64,000 nucleotides of DNA from Bacteroidota bacterium (lineage in GTDB: Bacteria; Bacteroidota; Bacteroidia; 2-12-FULL-35-15): the NCBI GenBank assembly GCA_947469885.1, contig CANIQT010000020.1, positions 1-64,000 of the forward strand, read 5' to 3'. The translations under genes were made by a program, and so were the position numbers. Positions within the stretch are counted from its first letter, which is position 1. Each line of letters begins with the position of its first letter. A model generated the notes under the pieces. That model was not told the origin of the DNA. It ran no database searches and saw only the letters and a list, made by a program, of their open reading frames with translations. Of this stretch, positions 45,581-54,558 are shown piece after piece.

Positions 45581-45790
45581 CATTCTAACAGATGTTAAAA
45601 CCATTTTAACATATCCCCCGAACATTCTAACAGATGTAATAATCATTCTAACATATCCCCGGAACAATCTAACAGATGTAAAAATCATTCTAACATATCC
45701 CCGAACCATTTTAACATGTCCCCCAGACATTCTAACAGATGTTAAAACCATTTTAACAACCCCCTTAAACATTTTAACAGTTGTAAAAAT
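45581..45790. repeat. 21-bp tandem repeat array, 10 units, upstream of the first paralogue
   Basis: Ten units fill exactly 210 bp. Unit heads are CATTCTAACA or CATTTTAACA; tails alternate between GATGTTAAAAC-like and TATCCCCCGAA-like, giving a partly 42-bp higher-order pattern. It ends 92 bp upstream of the ATG at 45488. The open frame reading through it (repeated VKMVLTSVRM) is an artefact of a period divisible by 3. Confidence 0.95.
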
Positions 45791-45875
45791 GATTCCAGGG
45801 AATATGTAATGGAAAGGAAATTCAGAAAAAAGAAGTTTTGGTTTTGGTTTTATGGAAGCGTAAGTTATAAAACTA

Positions 45876-45917
45876 AAAATCCGATTACGAACTTTTTCGT
45901 AACCGGATTTATTTTTC
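45876..45917. terminator. Terminator-like hairpin before the array
   Basis: AAAAATCCGATTACGAA and TTCGTAACCGGATTTA pair with one mismatch around a CTTT loop, flanked by A and T runs. It lies 86 bp from the array edge; the matching hairpin at the second locus lies 84 bp from its array. Confidence 0.75.
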
Positions 45918-46019
45918 CATTGAAAGAATACTATAATATATAGTGTAAAAAGTAAATTAGATAATAACGTTAAAAAGTGTGTGTAAAACTGAGAAACCTC
46001 TGAAACGCTCGTCAATTCA

Positions 46020-46156
46020 GCATTTGCGGGGGGGGGTAAAATAAAAGACCATTTTTTGCACTTCGTGCAGCAGAGGCAGTGTTTTGGGGCAATAATGGCA
46101 TTTTAAAAACCATGTGTTGAGTGTTTTTTTATTTTCGGTGTAAAATAACTAAATAT
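46020..46156. other. Poly-G tract and spacer upstream of the first locus
   Basis: A run of nine G (46028-46036), then AT-rich spacer with no gene. Homopolymers of this length are slippage-prone, but there is no ORF for them to switch. Confidence 0.5.
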
Positions 46157-46352
46157 AAATTTAATAAACAAATTTATTTTATGGGAAATATATGAAAGGT
46201 TGCCCGAAGAGATACACTGTCAAACTAAACCCGATTGTAGCGGAAATCCTTTTTTGTGTGTTGGCACTTTTGGGGGAGAAAAAAGATTGGAGCGTAAAGC
46301 GGGAAGGCAGCGGAGTACAAAGCTGGTAGCGTTCTTTCCAAATAATTTTTAA
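46157..46352 (+). repeat. Repeat element copy 1: conserved ends with variable hairpin core
   Basis: The left end (AATAAACAAATTTATTTTAT, GGTTGCCCGAAGAGATAC, TAAACCCGATTGTAGCGG) and the right end (TTGGAGCGTAAAGCGGGAAG, GCGTTCTTTCCAAATAATTT) are both found in inverted orientation at 59660-59925. The middle differs in sequence and length but in both copies can form a hairpin (here AATCCTTTTTT with AAAAAAGATT). Confidence 0.85.
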
Positions 46353-46359
46353 ATTCTAC

Positions 46360-46466
46360 GAATAACGAATTTTGCCGAATAACGAATCCCAATTGCTTAT
46401 TGCCTAATGACCAATGACCAATGAACTAATGCCTAATGACCAATGCCTAATGACCAATGACTAATG
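46360..46466. repeat. Simple repeats CGAATAACGAAT and AATGACCAATGACC
   Basis: Two CGAATAACGAAT blocks, then at least seven TAATGACCAATG-like units, ending at the stop of the T9SS gene at 46469. The second type is read in frame as SLVIGHLSLV in the 25.2 kb gene. Confidence 0.85.
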
Positions 46467-46468
46467 AA

Positions 46469-49426
46469 CTACTGCACCACATTAATATTACCAATGCGTT
46501 TCACTGTTTTTTTGTCGTTAAATTTACAATGAATGACATATACATACACGCCAATTTCCACGTACTCTCCATTTATAGTGGCATCCCAGCCAATGTTTTT
46601 ATCATTGCTTTCAAAAATCAACTCTCCCCAGCGGTTAAAAATTTGCATTTGCAGTTCATTAATATTAGTGCCGTAAGCATAAAAAACATCGTTCAAGTCG
46701 TTACCAGTGGGAGTAATGGTGTTGGGAATATACAGTTCGTCTTCGCCCGGAAACACCGTAATTGTAAAGTAATCTACACTTACGCAACCGTTGGTGTCTG
46801 TTCCGGTGAGTGTGTAAGTGGTAGTGGTAAGTGGCTGGGCAATGGGGTTGGCACAGGCAGTACACGAAATTTCGTTGCTGTTTCCGCCCGACCAGATGTA
46901 CGAACTGCCACCATAAGCGTTCAACTGAACAGTGGCACCACCGGAAATAGTAGTGTCGGAGTTGGTGGTGTAAATGTTGGGCAAAGGATTTACAAACACA
47001 ATAGCTGTGTCGTTTGAGCTTCCGCACGAAGTGGAGCCGGTTACATAAAAAGCAGTGGTAACACTTGGAGCTACTGTTATTGTAGCATTGGTACTTGTGG
47101 TGCCCCCGGTCCACACGTAGGTATCAGCCCCACTGGCAGTGAGTGTGGTACTTTGTCCGATGCAAATGGTTTGATTTCCGGCAACGGTGGGCACAGGAAA
47201 AGCTGCTACCTGAACGGTTACACTGGCAGTATCGGTACACAAGCCGGAACCAACCGTTAACGAATAAGTGGTGGTGGTTGCTGGCGATACCGTGATGGCA
47301 GCAGTAGTAGCAGCACTTCCTCCGCTCCACTGATAAGGTGGACCGCCAGAGCCGGTAATGGTTACAGGTTGTCCTCCGCAAATAAAAGTACCTGACGATA
47401 CAATGCTTGCCGAAGGCTGAGGTGCAGCAGTAGCAGTAAAGGTAGAAGCACCACCTGCGCAACCGTTGGCTGTGGGAGTTACGGTGTAAGTCACCACTCC
47501 GCCAACAGCAATGTTGTCGTTAATTGTATTTCCTGTTCCGCTGGTGCCGTTGCTTCCTGTCCACACAAAGGTGGAAGTACTGACGCACGAGGTAAGCGGT
47601 ATGGCAACCGGAGTTCCGGCACAAACGGTAATGTTGGTTGCCTGCACATCTGGTGCCGGGTGTATGGTAATGTTTTTGGGAGTTAAACCTGCAACCACGT
47701 TTCCGCATACATCAACAATGCTTGGAGCAGGAACGCTGAGTGTCTGGTTCACCCCGCAATAAGTAGGACAACCCGGAATGGTGAGCAAAATGGTATCGGT
47801 GCCCGTACTGTTGCATCCGCCAATGGCAGTTCCATAAGTAATACTTCCTCCAAGAGCCCACGGATGCGTAAGCGTGTAAGGCGGAACACCAAAATTAGTG
47901 ACCGCCCGGAGTTTGATGTTGCAACTATCGGAGCAGACGGGAGAAGGAAAAACCGACCATTGCGCTTGAGTGGTTTCTACGGTTCGCCCTATAAAAAAGC
48001 AATGGAATTTCCACGGACTCAGAGGGCTGTAGTACACCATATTCAAATTACAACCCGGACCAAGAAACGATTGCCGCTGAAAATGATGAGATAAATAAAA
48101 CGACTGGGTGTTGCACGATGGCGGGAAACAGCAGCCCACCCATGAAGCCAAATTAAAACTGTCGAGATACGCATAACCGGAAGAATCGGCACCCACACCA
48201 CCTGCAACAAACATGGGAGTGTTTCCGCAAGGCGAATGCAGATACATGGCACCCCACACCATCAAAATTCCATTTACCAAATCAGCATAATAACTGTCCC
48301 ATGTCATGAGGTGAGTAATGGTAACATTGGCGGGAATGGTAATGAGCATACTGTCGGACGACCAGTTGGGTGCCTGACAACTCGGTAACCAGCCGGTAGG
48401 GTAGGAGTAAGGACCAAACTGGGGAGGATACCACGAATACGGACCAAACACTTGCGGGTCGATGGTAACGGGATAGGCTCTGTCGGCATCGTTTAGCCAG
48501 GAGTTCGGAACTTTTAGCTGCAAAATAGTTTTATTGTTTTCTGAAACAATGTGATATTTTCCGGCAATGAATTTCATTTTTTTATCATAAAACACAGGCG
48601 TTTTCAACTGAGATTCCACTTTGCCTTCCGCATTCATCACCACATATTCGTCAATGTCTTCATCCTTTACTCTCGGCACTCCGTCCATAGCAAAAGGAAC
48701 CGCTTTCGGATTTTTTTGAATGGAATAACCTTCTGGCAAATTTATTTCTTCCGAAAAAATAAGTTCATTACCAGTTGATGAAATTGGTTGATGAATGATG
48801 TAATCTGTTTGAATCATATTTTCGAAAAGCAGAATTTTTTTGTCAACTGAAGGAAAAACATTGCGGGCATACATTCCGTTTTCACCAACGGTGTAATCAG
48901 TCATGTTTATTTCCTGCCCGTTTATTTTGCAATGATTGTTAAATGAAAATGTTTTTTTGTACAAGGTCAGTTCGGTGCTTCCGTCAGGATGAAGATAAGT
49001 GGGAAATTCCTGTCGGGTGGCTTCCCATCCGTTTGTGCCTTGGGTTAAAGTAGGTGCTAAAGGTTGAAGCTCTTTGTTTTTGTCGTAATAATTAATATTC
49101 TCCAAACTATTCTCCACCACTATCTGTCCATCGTCAGAAGTGTAGCTGCGCGATTTCAATGTTCGTTTGCTGATATCTTCTTTGCAATGTTTTTTATCAA
49201 GCGGAAATTTATCAGGAAAATAATCTTCATTTATTTTTGTGGATGATGAAGGATGAGCAGACGAATAAATGCCGGTGAGTTTTGGAACAAATTTTCCGGC
49301 TTTCAGTTTTGTTTCTTTGTATTGAGAAAATAAAAAAGATGAATTCAGGAAAAAGAAAATAACAAATACAAGAGGAGAAAAAATCTTTTTTAGAAATGAA
49401 AACGGAACGATTGTAAGGAACTTCAT
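46469..49426 (-). CDS. Large T9SS type B surface protein with Ig-like repeats
   Basis: 985 residues. A long signal peptide (positions 1-35, ending NSSFLFSQ) is followed by a ~330-residue N-terminal region of unknown fold, then four to five Ig/PKD-like units rich in T, S, C and G (TICIGQSTTLTASGADTYVW and similar). The type B tail starts at IPNTITPTGNDLNDVFYAYG, contains IFNRWGELIF and ends NINVVQ. Predicted to be surface-exposed; function unknown. GC content is higher than in neighbouring housekeeping genes. Confidence 0.9.
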   Translation of the reverse strand: MKFLTIVPFSFLKKIFSPLVFVIFFFLNSSFLFSQYKETKLKAGKFVPKLTGIYSSAHPSSSTKINEDYFPDKFPLDKKHCKEDISKRTLKSRSYTSDDGQIVVENSLENINYYDKNKELQPLAPTLTQGTNGWEATRQEFPTYLHPDGSTELTLYKKTFSFNNHCKINGQEINMTDYTVGENGMYARNVFPSVDKKILLFENMIQTDYIIHQPISSTGNELIFSEEINLPEGYSIQKNPKAVPFAMDGVPRVKDEDIDEYVVMNAEGKVESQLKTPVFYDKKMKFIAGKYHIVSENNKTILQLKVPNSWLNDADRAYPVTIDPQVFGPYSWYPPQFGPYSYPTGWLPSCQAPNWSSDSMLITIPANVTITHLMTWDSYYADLVNGILMVWGAMYLHSPCGNTPMFVAGGVGADSSGYAYLDSFNLASWVGCCFPPSCNTQSFYLSHHFQRQSFLGPGCNLNMVYYSPLSPWKFHCFFIGRTVETTQAQWSVFPSPVCSDSCNIKLRAVTNFGVPPYTLTHPWALGGSITYGTAIGGCNSTGTDTILLTIPGCPTYCGVNQTLSVPAPSIVDVCGNVVAGLTPKNITIHPAPDVQATNITVCAGTPVAIPLTSCVSTSTFVWTGSNGTSGTGNTINDNIAVGGVVTYTVTPTANGCAGGASTFTATAAPQPSASIVSSGTFICGGQPVTITGSGGPPYQWSGGSAATTAAITVSPATTTTYSLTVGSGLCTDTASVTVQVAAFPVPTVAGNQTICIGQSTTLTASGADTYVWTGGTTSTNATITVAPSVTTAFYVTGSTSCGSSNDTAIVFVNPLPNIYTTNSDTTISGGATVQLNAYGGSSYIWSGGNSNEISCTACANPIAQPLTTTTYTLTGTDTNGCVSVDYFTITVFPGEDELYIPNTITPTGNDLNDVFYAYGTNINELQMQIFNRWGELIFESNDKNIGWDATINGEYVEIGVYVYVIHCKFNDKKTVKRIGNINVVQ

Positions 49427-49470
49427 GTTTGATTTAAACTATTTCTATTTCGATAAACAACTTTTAGTTA

Positions 49471-49496
49471 TTCCCCTCTCATTGCTGAGAGGGGAA
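49471..49496. repeat. Perfect palindrome TTCCCCTCTC...GAGAGGGGAA
   Basis: 10-bp arms around ATTGCT between two T9SS genes. A CCCCTCTCGAGAGGGG variant lies inside the variable core of the repeat element at 59.77 kb. It may help terminate the 49.5 kb gene but has no T run. Confidence 0.65.
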
Positions 49497-49516
49497 CGAC
49501 TTGATTAATAAATTTT

Positions 49517-52498
49517 TTATCTGACTAACGTAATAAACCCAGCCTGCGAAGCATCGTCTTTTCCTTTCTGATTATAATCTGCCACATAATAATAAACACC
49601 ATCAGGGCATTTACGACCATTGTTGGTACCATCCCATTTAAAGAACGGGTCGGTAGATTCAAAAATCTTTAATCCCCAACGGTCGTATATTCTGATTTTG
49701 AATTTTTCAAAATCTCCCGACATAATAGGAGTAAAGAAATCGTTACCTAAACTTCCGTCAGGGGAAAATACATTTGGAAGCACTAAGTAAATATCATAAG
49801 GGCAAGGCTCCGGACCAACTTCATATTGCACCACTCTTGCACATGCTCTGCCCGGTCGGGTAATGGAAACAGAGTAAATACCGGTATCGTTTACAATGAT
49901 GCTTGGAGTGGTTTCTCCCGTACTCCATATATAACCTGTACCAGAACTGTCAGCAGAAATGGTAATAGGTGCAGGACCTAACGGACAAATGGTTCTTATA
50001 ATAGTATCAACAGAAGGTGTTTCCACATATACTTCTATTGTGTCCTTCGTCTTACATTGCCCCGGACCTGTTACTGTTAATACATAATTTGTGGTGACAG
50101 GTGGACTGACCGTAGCCGTTTGAGTGGTACTGACCGAATTTGTTCCGTTCATCCAACTGTATGTGTATCCCTGACCCGAGTTGGTACCCAGCGTGATTGA
50201 CTGACCACCACAAATGCTCGTATCGTTGGTTGCGTTAACAATAGGATAAGGTTTTACCTGTATGGTGCGCGAACTGGTGGCAGTACCACAGGTATTGGTT
50301 GCAAGAATGGTTAACACAAACGAACCAACAAATTGTCCCCAAACATCTGTTTCGGTATTGGTTTGGTTAAACAAAACTCCATTGCTGTTGCTACTTGTCC
50401 ATTGCCCTAAAGTTACAACACCTTGCGCTGGAATTGAATAATGAACAGTATCTCCCAAACACATAATTGGTGGACCACCAATAGACACATTGGGCGGACC
50501 AAGCACCACTATGGTGTGCAAAGGACTCCATGGCCCAACACAACCATTGTTGGTTTCTTGAACCGAAAAGGTATAAGTACCTGGACCAAAATTAAAAGCA
50601 TAACCAGTGTTATTGGTGTTTGCACCCTGAAGAGATTGAAAAGGATTACCACCATTAAATCCGCTTATTGACCATAAAAAAGTAGAATGATCGGCCGGAT
50701 TAAAAATAGGATAAGGGATATAAGGATAAATAGATTCCCCAAAACAAAAAGTGTCTTTAGGAATAAAATTAGTGTAATCAACAATTGTAATTGCAGGTCC
50801 AACTGCGTGAGTAGCACCAATGGTTACCCTTATTAAACTTCCAAGTGCATCATCCGGCTCAGTGGTGCTGGTAGCAATGGCTCGCATGTAATTCATACCA
50901 AGCGGAATTCCGTAAATAGGCAAACTGTCTTTGCAAGGCACGTGAATAGGCATAATGGTATCGTGAAAAGCAGTAACTTGTCCAAGAACTCCGTTAGGTC
51001 CAATCTGAGCAAATGTCATACTGCTCATCAGTTGAGTTTTAAAAATGTTATCTGGGTTATACAATGCAACCGAATCAAAAGTATTGATGCCAACGGGTAT
51101 GTTTGTGTTTGCACCAAGCGGAGCTACTGCACAATCAGTAACACAGAAATTCAAATCGGTATTATTATTCGTTTCAATATCGCATTGAGTTATACAGAAT
51201 GGGCCCCACGGAACACCAATAGCAACAGGATTACTGGAGACGACTCGAATATAATAATTACATCCGGGAACAACAGTAGGCACAATACCCGAAACAGTAC
51301 CGGGTGTATAGGGAGGAAGATTAGGCGAATAGGTATTCGAATTAAACATACTGTTGATGACAGTGGGCACTGTCGGGAAAGTTCCGTTTGAATCAGACAG
51401 CTGGGCAGTATATGTATTAAACTGATAAACTCCGATAGACCAAAAAGGAATATCTATAGCACTGCCTATACAGACGGCATTTGTGTCCATAGTGACGACA
51501 GGTTGCAAAGTTGTAATCGTATTGGGGCATACAATAACACTGAAACACGCACTGGCAATTCCTACAAAAGCCGGGAGGGGGGTTGTTCGATTTATCCTTA
51601 TTTTATAACATGTACCAGCTACCACAGAATTGGGAAGCTGTATAGAAATAACGCCACTTGTTTGAGGATAATAAATATTGAAAATCCAGTTATTCGCTGT
51701 TGGAAAATTACCTAATGAATTTGACAACTGAATAGTGTAACTGCCATCGCAAAGGGTGTCGGAGAGATGCCAGTAGATGTAAAGAAAATTACCTTGACAA
51801 ACAGGGTTAGGTACAACACTGTCAACGGTCATGGTTACAGCATTGCCACTAAGACTGGCATCAGTAGCCACAATATCAATATCATCAATCGAAAAAGATT
51901 CGTTGGATGGAGGAGTACCACTTCCGTTTACCCATCTGAAACCAAAACGAACATCGTTTTTATTACTAAATACAGGGTCGGTAATATCTTCGTATTGCCA
52001 TTTGTATTTGTTTTTGTATTGAGTTTGCCCTGTTTGCACCCATGCACCGCCATTAATGCTGTAATAAACTTCTCCATAAGCATTCGAAGAGCCTTCGCAT
52101 AAATAGAAAAAAATGAGGTGAACACTGTCCATACCCAATGTACAAAGTCCGTTGGAGAGGTAAGCAAAATTATCAGACACATTTGTAGCATCATAATTCG
52201 AATTGGTTATTCCTGAAAACGAATCGTAGATATGTAGGTATTTACTGTGAGGAGCAAATGTAATATTACCACTGTAGGTACTGTCCTGGCTCATGGTGTT
52301 ACCATACGTAGGAAATCCAGAGTAGTTGTTGGTTACTATCCATTTGTTGTTTCCTGCTGCTGCACCCGGACCACCTGCATTAAGGGTAAGTGCAATATTA
52401 GCATTTTCAAAATCTTCTGTAAGCAACTGAAACGATTGTGCACTGAGTGCAAAAACATTTGTAATACAGATAACGAGTAATAGTAGTAGTTTTTTCAA
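49517..52498 (-). CDS. Large T9SS type B surface protein with MAM-like N-terminal domain
   Basis: 993 residues, signal peptide MKKLLLLLVICITNVFALSA. Residues ~20-215 resemble a MAM/jelly-roll domain (LLTEDFENANIAL, DSVHLIFFYLCEGSSNAYG, NDVRFGFRWVNGSG, FSIDDIDIVA). Several Ig-like repeats follow, then a PKD/Ig block (SICGGQSITLGTNSGQGYTY). The type B tail begins LPNVFSPDGSLGNDFF, contains YDRWGLKIF and ends FITLVR. It probably binds a surface or polysaccharide partner (inference). Confidence 0.92.
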   Translation of the reverse strand: MKKLLLLLVICITNVFALSAQSFQLLTEDFENANIALTLNAGGPGAAAGNNKWIVTNNYSGFPTYGNTMSQDSTYSGNITFAPHSKYLHIYDSFSGITNSNYDATNVSDNFAYLSNGLCTLGMDSVHLIFFYLCEGSSNAYGEVYYSINGGAWVQTGQTQYKNKYKWQYEDITDPVFSNKNDVRFGFRWVNGSGTPPSNESFSIDDIDIVATDASLSGNAVTMTVDSVVPNPVCQGNFLYIYWHLSDTLCDGSYTIQLSNSLGNFPTANNWIFNIYYPQTSGVISIQLPNSVVAGTCYKIRINRTTPLPAFVGIASACFSVIVCPNTITTLQPVVTMDTNAVCIGSAIDIPFWSIGVYQFNTYTAQLSDSNGTFPTVPTVINSMFNSNTYSPNLPPYTPGTVSGIVPTVVPGCNYYIRVVSSNPVAIGVPWGPFCITQCDIETNNNTDLNFCVTDCAVAPLGANTNIPVGINTFDSVALYNPDNIFKTQLMSSMTFAQIGPNGVLGQVTAFHDTIMPIHVPCKDSLPIYGIPLGMNYMRAIATSTTEPDDALGSLIRVTIGATHAVGPAITIVDYTNFIPKDTFCFGESIYPYIPYPIFNPADHSTFLWSISGFNGGNPFQSLQGANTNNTGYAFNFGPGTYTFSVQETNNGCVGPWSPLHTIVVLGPPNVSIGGPPIMCLGDTVHYSIPAQGVVTLGQWTSSNSNGVLFNQTNTETDVWGQFVGSFVLTILATNTCGTATSSRTIQVKPYPIVNATNDTSICGGQSITLGTNSGQGYTYSWMNGTNSVSTTQTATVSPPVTTNYVLTVTGPGQCKTKDTIEVYVETPSVDTIIRTICPLGPAPITISADSSGTGYIWSTGETTPSIIVNDTGIYSVSITRPGRACARVVQYEVGPEPCPYDIYLVLPNVFSPDGSLGNDFFTPIMSGDFEKFKIRIYDRWGLKIFESTDPFFKWDGTNNGRKCPDGVYYYVADYNQKGKDDASQAGFITLVR

Positions 52499-53094
52499 TC
52501 TTCTGTTTTTTTTAGATTAGATAACTCTCGAATTCGCAGATAAATGTAGGGATATTTTTTTGATTATATCAAATATCCTCCAAAAAATTTCACACATACT
52601 TTTCAGATGGTTTTTCAATAAATCATCCTGATGACCAATTCACATTACTGCATATTGTTTATTAATGAATCATTTCGGGCGATTTTAAAAAAACATTTCT
52701 TTTACTTGATATTTTTTTAAAGTAACAATGAGTTAGAAAAATAGTTTGGAATCCTGAAAAACCATCAACAACTTTTTTCAATAATTGATTATTTTTTAAT
52801 GGAAATAAAATTAAAAACTAAGAGATAGAATTTTATGAAAATTCGACTTTTTAATTTCCCCTTCTTCAAAATAATCACAAATAGTTATTAAAAATCATTT
52901 GTTAATAACGTGTGAATTTCTTTCTCAACCTCCTGTTTTTAATATTCGCTAAAAGTATTGATTTTATTGGTTAAATAGTACGTATGAAATCCTCTGTATT
53001 ACCGATTGATTTAAAAGTTATTAAAATCAGTTATTAACAGAATCATGTTTGCAATTACAAAACATGGAGGTGAAAAATCAATTTCAAATTAGAA
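52499..53094. other. AT-rich intergenic region between divergent genes
   Basis: About 600 bp with no credible gene and no strong repeat. Holds short A/T tracts and TATTAATAAT-like stretches. It must contain the promoters of both divergent genes; only that of the rightward one is recognisable. Confidence 0.6.
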
Positions 53095-53102
53095 TAGATT
53101 TG
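53095..53102 (+). promoter_or_regulatory. -7 box (TAGATTTG) of the envelope cluster
   Basis: TAGATTTG, matching TAnnTTTG, 65 bp before the ATG at 53167. Confidence 0.55.
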
Positions 53103-53166
53103 CCCAAACAAAAATATTGAACGATTGAAAAAACGTTTTGGACATACTGAATTAAACTTTCAAAAA

Positions 53167-54480
53167 ATGAAAAATTACTTATCCGTTTTCTTTTTTTTCT
53201 TTATAACTATTGGAGGAGTTTATTCGCAAGCGGGAGAAGATGAAAAACCAAAACAACTTCCTTCTGTGGCACTGGGAGTTGGAATATTAACATTTGATGG
53301 TGACATCGGAATTGGAATTAAACCAAGCAAATACAGTAAAATAAGAGGTGGGTTTAATTTAACAGTGGAAGAAAGAATAGGTAAATATATAGGTGTATCT
53401 ATTTCGGGTATGTATGGAAAATTGTCTGACAACGAAAGTACTGAATCGCGTAATCTGAATTTCGAATCAAAAGTAATTCAGGCTGACTTATGCTTGTTGG
53501 CTCATTTTGACAATGATTTAATTTTTGACCGCAAAAGTATTTTCGCTCCTTATTTAATGGCAGGAGTAGGTTTTTTAAAATTTGACCCTTATGGCGATTT
53601 GAAAGATGCTGATGGAAAGACATATTATTATTGGAGAGATGGTTCTATAAAAGACATTGACGAATCGGCTCCTGATTATTTTAATGCAGTGGAATTGAAA
53701 AGAGATTACAAGTACGAAACTCAGCTAAAAGACAGTGTTAATAATTACAATCGTAGTTCAATTGATTTTCCTTTAGGTGTTGGATTCAAATTTAAACTGG
53801 CATATAATATAGATGTAAATCTGGGAGCTACTTATTATTTAACCATGACCGATTGGATTGACAATTATAAATCGGGCAAAAACGATAAATATCTGTTTAC
53901 GCATTTTTCGCTTCAATATAATTTCGGAAAAATGGAAGACGACAGCCGGCCAGAATACAGAAAAGTTGATTTTTCTTCTCTTGATAATTTGGATACCGAT
54001 GGCGACCATGTGAAAGATAAAGATGATAAATGTCCGGGAACGCCTGCAGGTGTAAAAGTAGATGGATTAGGTTGTCCGTTAGATGTTGATGGCGATGGTG
54101 TTCCTGACTATTTGGATAAGGAAGCAAATACAATAGCAGGTGCAAAAGTGGACGAAACAGGTGCTACACTTTCTGATTCTACACTTGCGTTGCGTCAGGC
54201 TCAGTTCGATTCGTTAGCAACAGAAAGAAGTAAACTATTATTCGAAAATCCAACATTGGCTTATTTATATGAAGTGGAAGCAAAAGCAAAAGAAGCCGGT
54301 AAAAACAATGCAAAACCAACTTTACAAATACCTGACAAATTAAAACCCGCAGATAAGAATCACGATGGTATAATCACAGTGGATGAAATTACGGGAGCCA
54401 TAGACAGTTTCTTTGATGGGGATTCCAACTTTACAGTCGAAAAAATTAACGATTTGATTGACTTTTTCTTTGAGCAATAA
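53167..54480 (+). CDS. Outer-membrane barrel with TSP3 and EF-hand calcium motifs
   Basis: 437 residues from ATG 53167; the TTG at 53125 would place 14 residues before a proper signal peptide (MKNYLSVFFFFF...GGVYS). Residues ~25-270 are a beta-barrel-like region (GKTYYYWRDGSIKDID in it recurs in the 56.6 kb protein). Thrombospondin type 3 repeats follow (DTDGDHVKDKDDKCPGTPAG, DVDGDGVPDYLDKEA; ~276-318). An EF-hand loop DKNHDGIITVDEI lies near 398. It probably ties to the envelope through calcium-stabilised repeats. First of a three-gene rightward cluster. Confidence 0.82.
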   Translation: MKNYLSVFFFFFITIGGVYSQAGEDEKPKQLPSVALGVGILTFDGDIGIGIKPSKYSKIRGGFNLTVEERIGKYIGVSISGMYGKLSDNESTESRNLNFESKVIQADLCLLAHFDNDLIFDRKSIFAPYLMAGVGFLKFDPYGDLKDADGKTYYYWRDGSIKDIDESAPDYFNAVELKRDYKYETQLKDSVNNYNRSSIDFPLGVGFKFKLAYNIDVNLGATYYLTMTDWIDNYKSGKNDKYLFTHFSLQYNFGKMEDDSRPEYRKVDFSSLDNLDTDGDHVKDKDDKCPGTPAGVKVDGLGCPLDVDGDGVPDYLDKEANTIAGAKVDETGATLSDSTLALRQAQFDSLATERSKLLFENPTLAYLYEVEAKAKEAGKNNAKPTLQIPDKLKPADKNHDGIITVDEITGAIDSFFDGDSNFTVEKINDLIDFFFEQ

Positions 54481-54558
54481 ATTCTAAACAACAACTAAAT
54501 ATCAAACAACAATTAAACAACAAAACAATAAATTAAGTAAAACCAAAACCAAAACACT

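Noticed and set aside
45876-45917. Hairpin as a riboswitch
   Set aside because: Simple stem-loop with A/T flanks; no multi-branched conserved core.
45539-46015. 158-codon ORF over the 21-bp array as a gene
   Set aside because: The frame stays open only because the period is divisible by three; composition is that of the repeat and it overlaps a hairpin.
46457-48489. Plus-strand and alternate-frame ORFs over the large T9SS genes
   Set aside because: They are shadows of long open frames with clear signal peptides and sorting domains on the minus strand.
52499-53094. Possible gene or RNA in the 600-bp AT-rich gap
   Set aside because: No ORF with a start context, no terminator and no stable hairpin was seen.
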